Notes: a model not told the origin generated them from the letters alone. A DNA stretch of 64,000 bases from Heligmosomoides polygyrus polygyrus (GCA_947396885.1 OX377205.1:58624969-58688968), one strand, 5' to 3'. Shown: positions 24,701 to 39,700, counted from the first letter of the stretch. Program-made: numbers and translations.

Positions 24701-27700
24701 TGTTTTACGCACAGATCTATCTAAAATCACACACAATAGCTGAATATGGTTTCAATAAAATACGTGATCATGAAGGGAGTGTGAAGGCAAATAACATCTT
24801 TAGATTATTAATGAGGTCCTGTACTTAAAGACACCCTCTATTATGTGCATAAGTTGTCGTGTGGGGAATAACTGAGTAGCAGGGCTATTTAGACGTAATC
24901 AGCGGCACAACTGTGTAACCCAGTGTTGCAAGAACTTCAAAGCCATCGCGCCTGGCAGGACACAAACCCTCATTCCCTTACTTCCGGGCATATAGTTAGG
25001 CCGCTACACTATCAATACTGTTAAATCGCGCGCCACATCCGCGATATCCTCGTTGCAGAAGAGATGGGTTATCAGCAGTCTCGCAAGATATGGGGATGTT
25101 GTAAGTCCGCACGGTGCGAGAGTTCTGATCACAAAAAAAAACATCGGGAAACAGTACGTATCATCTATACCAGCTGATTTATATTAAAACAGTTGCTTTG
25201 AGAATGTTTTGAACAATCTGAGTTTGTCTCCACATCGTCTTTCGTTCCCGATGGAGGATATCTCCCAGTATGCGAAAGCTTCTGACGACAACCGGGAGTC
25301 TTTCACTGTGCTCGACATATTGCTGACTATAAACACTTTCGTGGACCGGGCATGCGCGAAAAACACCTAAATGCATATAATTCATTGTCGCACAGGTGCT
25401 GGTCGCGACCACGAACGAGGAAATAGAAGGGTAGACCTGATCGCAGACGCGGTCAGCAACTTACTCCTCCTCAATTTCCGTACGGGACCAGAGATGAGCC
25501 CGGGTCGCGTTATAACGGGAGTCATGCTAAAAGCAGGATTCCTCCCAAAACGGGGCTATAACGGGAGTAGCGCCGTATCCGACGCGTCTTAACCGGAGTT
25601 AACTTGTAGAGGGCATAAAGGTAAGCTGGCGGAACCAGAGAAAATCTACGCTACCTCGAGAGTCGCGTCTTATCCGGAGGCGTTATAACGAGAGGGGACT
25701 GTAGTTCGTATACTAACACTTCCCTTAATAGAGGAATAATTTTAACAGAAACTTTACGAATATCACGATGTTGCTCTAAAAAAGACAACTTTGTTGGTGG
25801 AGTTTGTAAGTTGATTATCTCCTTGCTTCAATTACAGTACAGCAAAAATATAATTTTTCAATCTATAGTTAAAGGTATGCTTAAATACAAAAGTACCGCT
25901 TACAAATACGGACTTGGAACTAGAAGACGTTCATAGTTACGGACTTGTAGATTCTTTTCAAAAATATTTATCGGTTCAAAAGCAACTTACCAACCAGCTG
26001 TCAATGTTACTTCATATCCTTTTATTTTGTGACTTAGTTTTTGCCTCTGGCCAAGGCACATATACTAAATGCCTGCTTTTCTGTAGAAACAGTGACCTTA
26101 TACGAATATATTGCTACAGGCATCCTTCCCTGTAGGTCCCTCCCGCTGACCTCGATCTCGATCAGGTCCCATAGGCAATGCCCGCCCCTTCTGACCTTAT
26201 TTTTTGTGTATAAAAACACAACACATGGTAATTCTATTATCGCAGTCACTCCCTGACCTACTGATGATCCTCCGGAAGTGATTGTGTTCTTTCGCTTCTT
26301 TACTTTAGTAATTATACCCTGTGTAGAGCTTAGAGGTGAACAGGGTATAACTACTACTAAATTCCTCTACTAAAATGGCTTCTTGCACCCAAAACAACTA
26401 CATTCCCTTATTGCACCACTGCGCGACGCGAAGTAGTAATGAGCTCCCATATCCATTCATCACGTCGCGGGTTTGACGCGGGGGCTTATCATTACATTGC
26501 GTTGCGCAGCACCAACCCAAAAAGTCCAACCACAGAGCAGGAGCGGTCGCTAAAAATAACCCTCCTCCTTCGGACCTCCCAATTTGATGGCTTAAAAATC
26601 AATAAAGGACAACTGGGACAATAGGACCAACACATATTTTTATAGTACAGAACATTGTCTTCCAAATGCTATAAGAAACTGCGCAAGAATTACAAACCTA
26701 AGCAAAGAGAACAAGTACGCAAATTGCTACTTTTTCACTTTTCACTTCAACGACCTAAATATTGACAAAATTCATGATGAAGAAAGAAATGCAATACATG
26801 CTCTGATAGAGCAAATCACTCTCTTTCGAAAGTTATGCAGCGCTATGCTAGAGACCGCCGGCGAAATCTGCAGTGAATCGTTGAAAAAAAAACGGCAAGG
26901 ACTTATGGGACAACCTAATATAAATGCTAAACAGTGAACACCTGTCTGATAGAGCGATGTCCAAGAACAGCACCGCTGGAAAGGAGTCAATTCTAACAGC
27001 ATCAATGTCCCCTGTGCAACAGTTTCGCACAAGGTTGTCATTCCTTAGTGGACAGGAAACACTAAAAAGTGGACAGTGTAGAGAACATGGCGAAAATAAA
27101 TAGATGAAGTTAAGTACTCAAAACTCGCCTTATGTAGGGAAAGCGGCTACCAGTGGACCCGCTGAGCACAAGAGAGTTATAGTGGCAGTCGAGTATTTCT
27201 GCGAAACCTGGCAAAAGCTCCTGAGCTGCCTAAATCTGCCCAACCACTGAGACGAAAAATAGATTTGAAAAAAGGCTAGAGGACCTGCAGAAGCTTCTCC
27301 TCATTTGCGATAACATGTAGTAATTGAGAACGAAGACGGATACGCACAGGATCACAAAGAATCACGCGCGCTATTTTCTGAAGTACGCCATTATTGTGAT
27401 TGCGCTTAAAAATATGAATCCGACACATTTGGTGAGATAAACAATATTCTAGCAGCTTATATTAGGTTGTCCTACAAAACAACGTCAAATTTGATCCAAA
27501 AGATTGGCTTTGAATAGCTCTGATGGTTGACGCGCATGTCAGCTGAAATGAAAGCTGTCAGAATCAGATCATCTTCTTGAAAGGATACTCAGGCCAGGCG
27601 TTTACCTTCATGAAATAATGGACACCTCGATGGGGATATACACCATTTTCACATTAACTTCGACACTTTTCAAATCTAAATGGACCTTTTTGAGATCAAA

Positions 27701-30700
27701 TTGGATACATTTCAAACCAAAACCAGCGTCCTCCAGAATTAACAAGAGACTCTTATCCATGGTTAGAATTTTTTGTTTATGAAAAAATTAGTATAACTTT
27801 TTGTGAAATTTTATGCAGCATTCACACCAATAAACTTCAGAAACTGGGAACGTTCGAGAAAAACGTCCGAGACGATCTTTCTTCTTCATACTCCATGATA
27901 ACGCTCGGCCCCATGCAACTAAAGAGACATGCGAAACATTGGAGGAGCTAGGAAGGGGCACGATTCCTCGCCCATTCGATATTGCCCCTCCCCTGTGTCT
28001 ACCACAATCTCCAAATTGGAGATGTTGGAAGGGCTGTCGGCGAATTCTTTGACTCGCAGTACCCAGTTCAGCGAATCTGTGTGACGAACGATGGCGATGT
28101 TTTTGAGTGAATTTCACTGTATGCTGAAAAAATAAAGAAGAAGTGTTGATCTACCCAAGATCTTCTTACCACCTTGATATATGCAGTTGAACGTTGAGTA
28201 GCAGAATGCGACTTTGGTTTTGGACCAACCTAATATGCCATTTATACAAACCGGCTACTTACTAGTATGAGGATCACGTTGGATTGCACGTCCCGCAGCA
28301 GTCTTGAGACGAACTTCCAGTCTAGCAATGAAGGATGAAGAGAATCAAGGTAGCGTACTATACATGCAGCATCAACGGCATCGAGATCGACAACGGTAGC
28401 TTCACCTGCCTAAGCAAAATGCCATTAAAAAGTAATTTTAGGAGAAGCGTTGAAGAACCAAGGCCGGTGCGACTAAAGCGTGATTAAAATGTGTCTGACG
28501 CATGCCGTCCTGAAAAAGGGCGCAGCTATCATGCAACCTTGATCAACAATAAGGCAGCAACGAAAGAAATCGGGTCAGCCAACACAGCCGAGTCCAACTC
28601 AATTTTCTTCGAACACCTTCCGAAGCCATTTGGACGCTTTGGAAAGCTTGTTTAACCAGAGCACAAAAACACCACCGCGACCATTGGGGAACGCACTGCC
28701 GCCTTACCATACAAAAGCAATATCAGCAATTACTTCAAAAAAGTGAAAGTCCTCACTTTTGACGATTTCAGGATGCCCGTATTGAGTAGGCGGCGATAGA
28801 CGGCGGCTTCATGCACGTCGTATTCACCTTCAGCCACGTCCTGATCGATGATTTTCCTAAACGATGTCATCCGACGGCCGCAATATTAGCTTGGTCAGCG
28901 TTAATAACGGTATTGCGATCTCAACATGATTGTCTATCGCCTTCTCTTCCTAGCGTAATACTTAAGAACGATCTCAGCAACTTTCGAATTCTGTCTGGTT
29001 CCCAACCAGTAATCAAGCAGGCTAAAAAACGCATTTGCTGGAGAAGTCGGTAGTCATAAGTCCAAACCGATCAGCTGAGCGGTTTGGGCGCTTGTTGTAG
29101 GTCTACATTGCATAAAAGAGGATAAAGGACGGCGCTATTCAATCCCCTTTGAGATGCGCCACGCATTCTACTTCTACGGGATGTCGTGGAGGCGAGTTGA
29201 ATGCGTATTTGGCCATACAATGGCTTGCGGTGACCAGCCGATGAACAAGTCAGCGCTTTATCCTCCCCAGACAAGTCTGGTACCAATTCACCGACCCCGG
29301 AGGGATGGAAGGCTTGGTTGGCCTGGGCGGGAAATCCGAACCAGGAACCTGGCTGGTATCGGGTGCAGGCGACAGCCGGCGCCTCCGCCGACTGCGCTCC
29401 ACGCGCCCATACATTGGATCCGATCGAAAATCTTCGGATAACTGGATGACTCGGATAAGGGCGATCTTGCGGACCCCGGATTTTTGGATGATTCGGAAAA
29501 TGGCAATTTCGAGGACCCCGGATTTCGGATATGCGACTCATTGACGCAAGATGCAGTTTATCAGAATACTACCGCTCCTTAAAGAGGAACCCTCCTTTAA
29601 CAACAACAACAACAACAACAACAGTGCTTGTATCGAAAGACTCTCACTTCTCGTCAAGGAAGGAAACATCAAAGAGCTGGATCATTCCAAACATGGATGT
29701 GCGAAATTTCCCGCGTTCCGAATTCCGGTTTTCGGCCGTTTTCAGTCCTTCCGTTCCGTTCCGTGCTCCTCTCTTGGGCCGAAAGACGGAACGTAAATGG
29801 TGACTCATCACTCATTGATTGCTTTCCACTGCCTTCCTCACCTCTTGAACATAACCGAAAGGCTGAAGAAAGAGATTAGCTATGCGTTTAGTTATGATTG
29901 TGTTGCCTTCAAACCGGTGGTGCATCCCAATGGTGTTTGAGTCAAGAATCAAATTCCTTATCCGAAGCATGCTTATCTTTTCCCTAGTGCGAAGCATGAG
30001 CGAGGCGCGAGGCCTTGCAGAAGTTATCTTTTGTGCAATTGTTTGTGTCTGTATAGGTTGTTTATGTTGTTGTGTGTATTGCGTTGTATGTAATTGTGCA
30101 TATAGTAGTGTATCTTTGTTGACCCAGCAGCGGGATCGATCGATCGTCGTCCGCCTCGCCTGTGCCCAGCGCCGACCATTCGGAGGCGGCGGGGCGGCGC
30201 GTGTCCACTTAAGGGGCCGGCCTTCCCCACGCGCAACTGTATATAAAGGAGGCCCGGGCACGCGGGCACGCCAGGCTCAGTCTTCACTGGTGTCGAAGTC
30301 GCGAGCGGCCGGTCTTGGAGTCTTCACCTGGTGCGAAGTGGCAAGCGGCCGGTCTCGGAGGATTCTGATCTTGGTGCTAGCTGGCGAGCGGCAGGTTTTG
30401 GAGGAGCAGGGGCACAGCAGAGGCGGACGGACCGACCCCTGCTGGTGCCATAGTAGTCAAATAAATCAATTCTCCCGCCCGGTTCAGGCACATCCCTAGA
30501 CATCCGACGCCCGGGTGAAACGCCCCGACGTAACATAGGCGCCGAACCAAAGGACAGGGGAACGATAACCCTACCGCCTGAAAGCCACGAGGAGCGGACA
30601 CGGCGCGAATCCTGCCATAGACTGGCAGTGTTGCAGGTCGTGTCGACCGCTGACCAGAGCGTGCGACGCGGCGTCTTCGCGAGAGCTCGGGCACAGGTTC

Positions 30701-33700
30701 GTCCTGCAGTTGCGTGTTGCAACGTAGCGGTGGGGCGGCCTTGCTGCCGATTCTCTGGTGTTGCCGAGCGTAAGTGGTCACGGTTGATGGACCGTGCTAC
30801 AACTGCGGCAAGTCTGTGTTGCAGGATTCGCGAGGCTAATCGTGCGCGAGTCTGACGTGCATTGGAAGGCGACAACCTAGTCAGTCGTTGTTTTGCAGTT
30901 GTCAAGCGCCTCGGACACGACTGTGGAGGGAATCGAGAAACTGATTCTCGAGGAACTATCCCAAGCAGACCAGTTTGTGGCCATGAAGGCGATGATTGAG
31001 CGCCTAAAAAAGAAAGTGGATGATATAAGCAATAAGGGCGCCGCACAAGTAAGAGACATGATCAACAACGTCTCAGCCTCCCTAACTGTACTGCGGGGAA
31101 TACCAGCCAAGGTGGCGTGAAGCACCATAGGTCTAAGAGAGGACAGAACCAGCCGCTAGAATACACGGGTGAGGAGATCGAGGTCCAAAGTGGGGCGCTC
31201 GAGGAACATCTCGGAGGGCTACAGTAGCTGGGAGCTGAACTCCTCTCGCTAAAGGCGCTGGCCACGGAAGTGCTGGATGCACTGGAGCAGCGAGTTCCTG
31301 CTCGTAACGATCTCGTTGTGTAACGCGATTGCCCTTCACAAGCGCTTGGCAGTACGGGGAGGGATGGTCGAGGGGACCCATATACCTGTGGAGATGTCAC
31401 GTTCGGTGTTTCAGGCGGAGCAGAGCGAAAACGCTGGGAGGGCAGCGGTGTGAGAGGAGCAAGCGCATGGCAGAAGCAATGCGCGAACAAGTCGGAGGGC
31501 TTGAGGTCAGGAGGACGCGGAAGGGATCATTCTACGGCGGTGAACCGATCAGGAAATGATCCAGGAGATATGCCGAGAGGTAGCACGGATGCCCAGCGAG
31601 CCCAAACGCGTCAACCTTGAGAACGGAAGTGCTTCAAAAGCAACGGATTTGACCAGTTGAGGAAAGACGGCGCACCGAAGAAAGAAGTTCGAGCGGAGCA
31701 CAAAGCCACAGAGCCGGCTAACCTGCAAGGGAAGCCGAAGATCTTCACAGTCTTGCTCAGTAAGTGGAGATGTGGAGTCACCGTAGCGGATGGTCTCCAT
31801 GATGACCTGGTGGGAGCGCAAACCACGGCGCAGGTCCAGTTGTTGGGCATGACACGAACTGCCCTCTTGGACACTGGCTCGCAAGTAAGCATCATACCGC
31901 TGCAGATGTTTGTGAATGCACTGCAGAACGGGTACGACCTGCACTGTGGCGAAACCAGTGCTCTAACTATAGGAACTTATGTCTCTATTACGTTGTGCAA
32001 GATGCCAATAAATAGCTCATACATGTCATCCACGGTCTTCAGGGCTTAACGAACCAAGCCAATCTAAACAATCTAGGTATGCTTGTATCGCAGGGTAATT
32101 CGCTGCTGAAAAGTCTCTCCTAGTGGTTATCTCGGGCCGGACTTTACGTACGTTCAGATAGAACTCCACCCTTGCGTGATCAGTATTACCTATGGACCTT
32201 CGACGACTAAATTATTTACGAGCTTTCGAACGTTGCAGGAAACTAGATCCAAATATGAATTTTATCTTGTTGGTTTAGAGACTGATTGAAAAAGCTCATG
32301 AGCACGAAAAAACTTGACGAACTCCTTTGCCACCGTAGCAACTGAGGGCGTCTGTATGCCGTTCCAGTTTAGCCACTAAGGAAGTCAGCGAGAAAACTGC
32401 GGCAAAGTTACACGCACAGCGGTCACTGATTGCTTTCATGAGCCTACAGGATGAAATAGCCAATGCATGCACGATACACCAGAATGAACCTAGTAATTTT
32501 GGTTTCTATGAAAACATCCGCTACAGAAATTTCATAGGAATCTGGAACGGTTTCCTCAAAAATTGCAGTAGCGTTTATAGTGTTTCTGCATAGCATTAGG
32601 ACACCGCCCCTTTTTTTATGTATTCCATCCCGCCTCAGTGCGGGAAAAATCGGACTAGCATGACCAATTACAGAGGTAAGCTCAACAGTGCTTCGCTTTC
32701 ATAAACCATGTTTCCGTTAAAAATACCAGGTGAAAGCTCCCTTGCGCTAGACTTAGAGCGATTGCACCAGCGTTTTTTTTTTTTTACCAAGGAACGCACA
32801 TTAAGAAGAAGGAACTTTATGGCAGTTTCCGGATTCCCACGAAGTTTTACTGGTCTCCCTGATTAGAGGTGACAGAGCTAGGAATACAATTTGTATCGTG
32901 AGAGTAACATTTCCGCAGGCATTACCAATACTGGAGCTTTCACCTGGTATTCACAAACAGCATTGGTACGATCACTCCTAGCGGCGCATTGCACCCGCCT
33001 CCGCTCTTTCCCTTGCTTTATTTTGTGAGGAAAGCGAAGATGGGGAGCACGCTTCACAGTTTCCTTTTGAAACTTGCTCGCAGCCAATACATCCTTAATT
33101 AGGCGACTACGCCCCTGAACAACACGACCCATCCTATAAAAAGCCGTAGGACAGCACTGTACATCTTGAAATGATAGAATATGATTCACACTTCAGATAT
33201 CCATTTGAGCCCTCTCAACGGCATTGTGAGAGTTTGGCTCAGGTAAACAAATGACAACAAACAAACAACAAACCTGTTAATCTCAGCACCTTCCGAGTTT
33301 GGAATAACATTTATCGAGTTCATATTGCTATCATCAGAAACACTTCCGGAGGCAATAAGGAAACTAGTTCGAACGGGATTAGGATTAGAGGCCAAGAGAC
33401 TGTTGATTTTTTGCAAAAGGTTGACACTTTACTCCCTCAGACGGTTGTTATCCTGTAGAACTTCGATGCATTTGCGGTTGATTTCCACCATGTCGCGTTT
33501 CACCTCCATAACAGCGTCAACGAATTGCTGCATAAATAGACGAAAATAGTCAGGTAGTTGACCGACCATCTTGTCCACTCGATCAAAAATACCGTAAGAT
33601 GTGGCTGACGCATTAGTGACGCAGATCCCATTCGAACTCTTTTGGCTGGAAGACAGAACGAGCGAGAGGACGAGATCATGCTGGGAATCGAAGTAACTGA

Positions 33701-36700
33701 CGATCGATGAGGTGGACTGGGGACTATCGAGACGGGCCAGTTAGCCTTCTTAGCCCTCTGCCCGTGCGCAGACTCTTTCATTCACAAGAATACGAACTCA
33801 AGTAACGTGAAAACACCGTTGGTCGTAGCGCGGTAGATAGAGGAAATTCGTGGTGAGACGGAATGGTTTTGTTGTTCGAGTTTCTTGTGATACAAAACTC
33901 TTGCATCCTTAAAAAGTGGCCACCACATTTAACCAGGACTCTTTATGTAAAATCGCAGCGAAAAGGTCGACAGAGAGAAAACCTGTACCGTATTTCCACG
34001 ACTAAAGGAGGAAAAGTCTCCTCGCCTAAAGTAGCCTGGAAGGGTTATTTAAGGCGTTGACGACCATGTAGGGTTTGTTTTTAAAATTTTGATTGATTAC
34101 ATTCAAATTCGGACGCTGGCAGCGCGCGGTAGGGCACGCTACTGAACCGCGCCGCAATCTTACTTCCGTTCATTATGTCATTCTCCTAGGGATCCTTCCT
34201 GTATTCTACTTATACTCGTCCGACTTCAACTAAGGCTTCTATGCTGTTAGCCCGTCCGCCTTATTCACTGTTGGTCCGAACCTATCGTGAGCTGGTGTCC
34301 CGCTGGTCCACTGCTCTGACCCACGCTCGTCTGTCTACAACTAGTTCACCAGCCGTACTCGAAGCTGCGATCACCCTAGTGGCGGGGGCTAACAAGGGAG
34401 GTCAATGAACGTCCCGTGGCCATTTTGAAAGTGACCTATTGATGGTTGTAGGGAGTTGTCTGACCATGAGAGGCACCATAGTGGTTTTCAAATTTCCTGC
34501 GGACATCTGGGTAGGTCAAAAATTGCAGAAAACCTATCACTTCAGTGCCTACCGAAAAAGCAAAACAGACGTCTGGAACTTCCATGTCGTGCTAAAATCT
34601 AACCTGCAAAAGGTTTGGGGTGCAACAGTAGCGGAATTGCAGCGAACTCACAATTTGTTTGTTAGCGATACAATGACCAAAGCGGAACATCGAGGTGCGT
34701 CGCTCACGAGCCAGGGTGCAGCGAATGGACGGCCGAGTGGCTGAGGGGGCGGACTTGCAGGAAGAGGGTGGTGGGTTTGGATCCGGGGGTCTGGACTCTG
34801 CATTGCTGGGCTTGCTCACTGCTCTTTTGCCGATGTAAAGTGTAGTTTGACCACAGTATTATACCATACTGACATTGTAACCTTATTTTAACCCTATGAT
34901 ACGATTTAACAACGATGCTGCCTATTTTCTCCCCCACTCTGCTAATCGAAGGTGTACAGACTTGTACTCTCACGAACAGGAGATCGAAAGCAATTTTCGA
35001 CCATACTTCGTCTTGTAGGCTAATTGAGGCGCTGGTCACAAATCTCATTAACGTTTTCACGTGATCGCGATGTCAGTACATAGAATCTCCTTCTTCAGCT
35101 ATGTGATCAAACTTGCTTTCCATTCTTCTACTTTGAGATGGAAAGTAGTGCACGAAAACAGATAATTTAGAAAAATAATGGCAGATTCGTGGTAAGCACC
35201 TTAAATAGTTTCCATAGGCGAGGAAAGGGCGAAATCAGTGATCATGACCGAACCATCCTTACGATACCCACAGTTACTTACCCTAGTAGGCCGAATTTTC
35301 AAAAATGGATACCGTATTCGTGCTCAGCACCCAAAGTAACTGTACTGGGCGATGTTTGGGCGAAATTTTTTTCGACCTCTCGTCGACTTTTGGAAACCGT
35401 TGTGTCGGGGCTGCAGTTCGGAGAGCGCGAACAGGGGAAACCATTATCGATTTGCCTCACGAATCACGAACCAATGGAAAGAATATACTTTTAAGTGCGG
35501 CAAATTCGCTTTGGGTATGTTTCGTCTCCTTGCCACTGGAGACAACGATGAGAGATATGACCGCGTAGCAGTAGTGTATAGACAATGCCAGCGATTGAAA
35601 ATGCGGCCGCTCACCGCGCCCGACTGATCGTGAGTGGGGCAGAATGCTAACTAAGAGAAAGCAAGCTCTTTCTTGAACTCGGTCCTTAGGATTTGTTCTC
35701 TGCGATGGTTTTTGGATCAAAATTAACCAGACTTGTAGAGGTTTTCATGGTTGAGCAGCAAGCCATTCGAGAAACTTTATTTTTGGGCACCACCTTATAC
35801 TTTTCTTCTCTTCCAGTCCATACCATCAGCTCGACAGCCAGCCGTTCATCTTGGGACTTCGAGCAGAAGAGAACTTATCTTCGCTGAAAAACTAAGGAAT
35901 CCGCTTAGGATAAAAAAAGGATAAAGGACGGCGTTAGTCAATTCCTTCTGGGATGCGCCAGCGCATTCTACTTCTACGGGATGTCGTGGAGGCGACATGA
36001 ATGCGTATATGGCCATACAATGACTTGCGGTGGCCAGCCGATGAACAAGTCAGCGCTCTATCCTTCCCAGACACGTCTGGTACCAATTCACCGACCCCGG
36101 AGGGATGAAAGGCTTGGTTGGCCTGGGCGGGAAATACGAACCAGGAACCTGGTGTCGGGTGCACGCAACAGTCGCGCCTCCTACGACTGCGCTACACGCG
36201 CCCAATTTTTATTATCCTTTAACAGAAAGCAGGAGCAGCGATTATCTCTAGGAAATCTCCAGAAATTTTTGCTTAGTAGAAAAAAGGTGAGCAAGATGCA
36301 AGTATTGTATGCGGCTGTCCACCATTCACAAAGTTTCCTCTGTCGCTTCAAAACACAACCTTTTTCAGAAAGGTCTGTGTCAGCTGTTTTCTGAGGCAGC
36401 TAATGAGAGTGGAACAGATGGAGCGTTGGCTGGGGTTTGGGCGGAGGTGTCGGCTCTAGTAGATCGAAAAGTAAATGAAGACCATTGCGACAGACTTGGA
36501 GCTTGTGAATTCATACGTTTGTCGTGCCACTGTGTTTCAGATTCCTGGAGGTTATGGCGATCCAACCACTATCAGTTTCCTAATGGGGGCTTGAAGGGCT
36601 TGCCTTTACATGCAGAAACTGTAGGCTGAGTTTTCTTCGATTAGCCTGTTCTCGCACGTATAAACCTTGTCGACAGTTTTACAGGTTTGTTGAGCATATG

Positions 36701-39700
36701 AGCACGCAGGTGGAAAGGAATCTAGAACGTGCCCAGCGTGGAGGAGTGCATGGCACTAGGGGACTAGTCGACGCCTTTCTTAAGGTACGTCCTGATGCTA
36801 GGTCGCAAAGCTATAGGCAGACTTATGTTGAAAGATCTAATTAACTATCCCCTCAATTAACAAATCTTACATCCTTGATCTGCTCAGCAAGTATTTCTTG
36901 GCGCAAGCCGAAGTCCAAGCAACTGCGGTGACAAAGGAAGGATATTTGGTGACCATCACACTGATATGAGATGGATGAGATGTATATGTCTCGATGCGAC
37001 TTTTTACGCTGATTCTAAATGTGTTTCATTTCTACTAAACTCACCTGTGAATGGATTTTGAATGTGAATGGTTCAATAGCGTGCCCGACCGCGCGCTGCC
37101 AGCGTCCGAATGCGAATGTAATCAATCAAAATTTTAAAACCAAACCCTACATAGGTCGTCAACGCCTTAAATAAGCCTTCCAGGCTACTTTAGGCGAGGA
37201 GACTTTTCCTCCTTCAGTCGTGGAAATACGGTACAGGTTTTCTCTCTGTCGACCTTTTCGCTGCGATTTTACATAAAGAGTCCTGGTTAAATGTGGTGGC
37301 CACTTTTTAAGGATGCAAGAGTTTTGTATCACAAGAAACTCGAACAACAAAACCATTCCGTCTCACCACGAATTTCCTCTACCTACCGCGCTACGACCAA
37401 CGGTGTTTTCACGTTAGTTGAGTTCGTATTCTTGTGAATGAAAGAGTCTGCGCACGGGTAGAGGGCTAAGAAGGCTAACTGAGAATGGCCCACAACTCCG
37501 TTACAGGATGCGTTTAGCAAATATCGAACATATATTTGTAAATCAGTGCTCGAAGCCGCATCCCGTGATATACCCCTCGTCTCAAAGTGCCACTGCGACC
37601 TGACAGCATTCCTTTGTAAGGCCACAAAAGCGAGCAGTTTTCAGTGCCACGAAAACGGAAGGGCCTCACTACCGGGCCACAATTAAAAGTAAGTATTTAG
37701 GAAGTATAAAAAACTTCTTGACCGATATCTTCAGGATGCAGTTTAGTAGTTTTCAACTGTTGATTCATGTTGCCTGTTCTGTTTTTTCCTGTTTAGAATT
37801 ACTTTAACTTATGTTTAGTTTTACCTTGTTTTTCTTTTGCATGGTTATCCATGTAGTGAATAAATAAATAAATAAAAATAAATAAATTAGTTACGCCTAA
37901 AGAAATGTTTGCGGAATGTTTCTGAGAAATATTTGAACTCCAGATTTTTGCAAAATATGTGTGCTGTGGTTGTCCTGTACTTCAAGTACGATGTTTTACA
38001 TGAGAACGATTGGAAATGTAGTTTCAGGAATACTCACTTGGCGGGTGCGAATAAAAATAGTGTATGAACGTTAAAGTCTTAAATCTTGCAGTGTTTTTCA
38101 AAAACTGATCAGGCGGCAATACACCTACTAAAGAGTTACGCTGAACGAAATAGACAAGAAATGTCGTAAGTGCATTCAAATAACCTCTCAAATAGAAATG
38201 ACTCACGTTATCCTGTCGGCAAGTACTTCCCTAGTTGCAGCATCTATGATGTGTCCACACTCGCTAAAGAGTAGGAGAAGGTCTGGGACTGTGTCGACCT
38301 CTCTGGTAAATCGCTCAAGAATACTCCCGGCTTCGCACCGCAGCTCACTCGAATCAGAAGCTTGGAGACGAATTCCGATCCCGCGCATCACCTCTCTCTG
38401 GAAAGCTTGCAGCGCAGTAACTCACTAGATCAAGTTACACAACATGTAGAACCAACGATTTCAGCAGCGGAGATTTCTATCTGCTTCTTCTGCATTACCA
38501 ATAATGCGGCTATCGATGGGCATTCTTCTACTCGAGTGGCTAACAAATGATAAAGACGCGTTGGTATTAGATCGTTTGAGACGTCAGCTGGCTGTACTAG
38601 GAGAAGCACTTCCGGCTTTGCATAAGCTACGAATCGACACATCCAGCCGTTCATCAACTGCAACATTTTCCTTTTCGTGAAGAGGGAATGTTTGCATGCA
38701 GTATAGCGCTACTCACATCAAGTGTATCAGTCACCTCCCTGCGGTGCTCAGCTCCAAGTCTTGAAAGAAACACCAGGTACGAACACCAAAGCGAAACTCG
38801 CAATTCATCGCTGATCTCTGCAATGACGAAATAACCGTCGGACAACTACTAGATTTCCCTGCAAACAATGACCCTCATGGCTGTGCACAAAAGCTGCGTC
38901 TTTTTCTGTTTAGGCTCGCCATATCAGAACAAATTACAGCGCCCCCGTTCAGGACGCTTCTGCGACTTCAGATGCTTTCTCATCGTTTGTTCTTGCTCTT
39001 TCCTCCAATTTATTATAAAGGGTCGTGATAACAACTGAATCCAACCCTTCTTTGAGTTCTAGCGGGAACATTCTACAGAGCAGAAGAAGAAAGCTTAGGG
39101 ATGCATAACACATCGAAACGGCATGGATTCGAAATCAGATGGAACCAACAGGGCAACGGCAGCTGATAAGGACATTGCAGTGTCTAGGTATGTCTTCAAG
39201 CGCCATAGAAGAAGCAGCAAAACCAGATGCCCTACGATCTGACCGATGAACGGCGCGCGTTAATCACACCCTCTTCCCCTGTTCTTCTAGAAAACCAACT
39301 TCTAGGTCTCTTAGCAGCTGTTGATGAAAGTGTGTGTCGTAGATATGCGCAGACAAGTTCCTCACCCTGAGCTACGCGAAGACAACATTTTCGCTCGAGA
39401 AAGCATAAACTGGCAGCTTCTGTGTGGCTGGCAGGATAAGAATGAGCTTCTCACAACGAGATCAAACTACAGATCCCACCGATGTGATTTAGAAGCGAGC
39501 CCCTCTACGACGACGTTGCCACAGCATGAAAAGCGTGCGCTCCGCCTTTTTAAGACTACTGCTTCATCCAATATTTCGAAGCCCATACAGCAGAATCAAT
39601 GAAGATTTACACATCTAGATTCAACTCATTCTGCTCGTTCTCAAGACCTATCTGTAGCGATTACTACTGTTACTTGCATACGATGATTACCTACGATAAC

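Larger units (their letters stand above)
30117..32050 (+). mobile_element. LTR retrotransposon, 5' half only
   Basis: Proposed LTR 30117-30535 (TGTTGACCC to GACGTAACA), with a TATA box TATATAAAGG near 30239 and AATAAA near 30463. A primer-binding-like GGCGCCGAACC follows at 30538. Then a gag-like frame and a protease. No RT, integrase or 3' LTR is seen; the element stops near a CR1 fragment at 32.1 kb. Confidence 0.65.
33739..37481. mobile_element. inverted-repeat pair, 411-bp arms, tRNA-like heads
   Basis: Arms 33739-34149 and 37071-37481 are inverted and about 95% identical (AGTTAGCCTTCTTAGCCCTC at the outer ends). Each contains a tRNA-like block with A box TAGCGCGGTAGATAGAGG and B box TTGTTCGAGTTTC facing inward. 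Both arms encode the same 65-codon frame (VLLFEFLVIQNSCI), probably by chance. The 2.9 kb between holds other repeats and possible exons. Confidence 0.75.

Noticed and set aside
29882..30499. 206-codon ORF over the LTR region
   Set aside because: It covers the LTR promoter and polyadenylation signals and reads cysteine-rich low-complexity sequence; no domain.
30324..31046. 240-codon minus-strand ORF
   Set aside because: It is antisense to the LTR and leader of the retrotransposon, has arginine- and proline-rich shadow composition and no splice context.
33863..34060. 65-codon ORF duplicated at 37159-37356 as a conserved gene
   Set aside because: Both copies are in the inverted-repeat arms and overlap the tRNA-like block; similarity is explained by the repeat.
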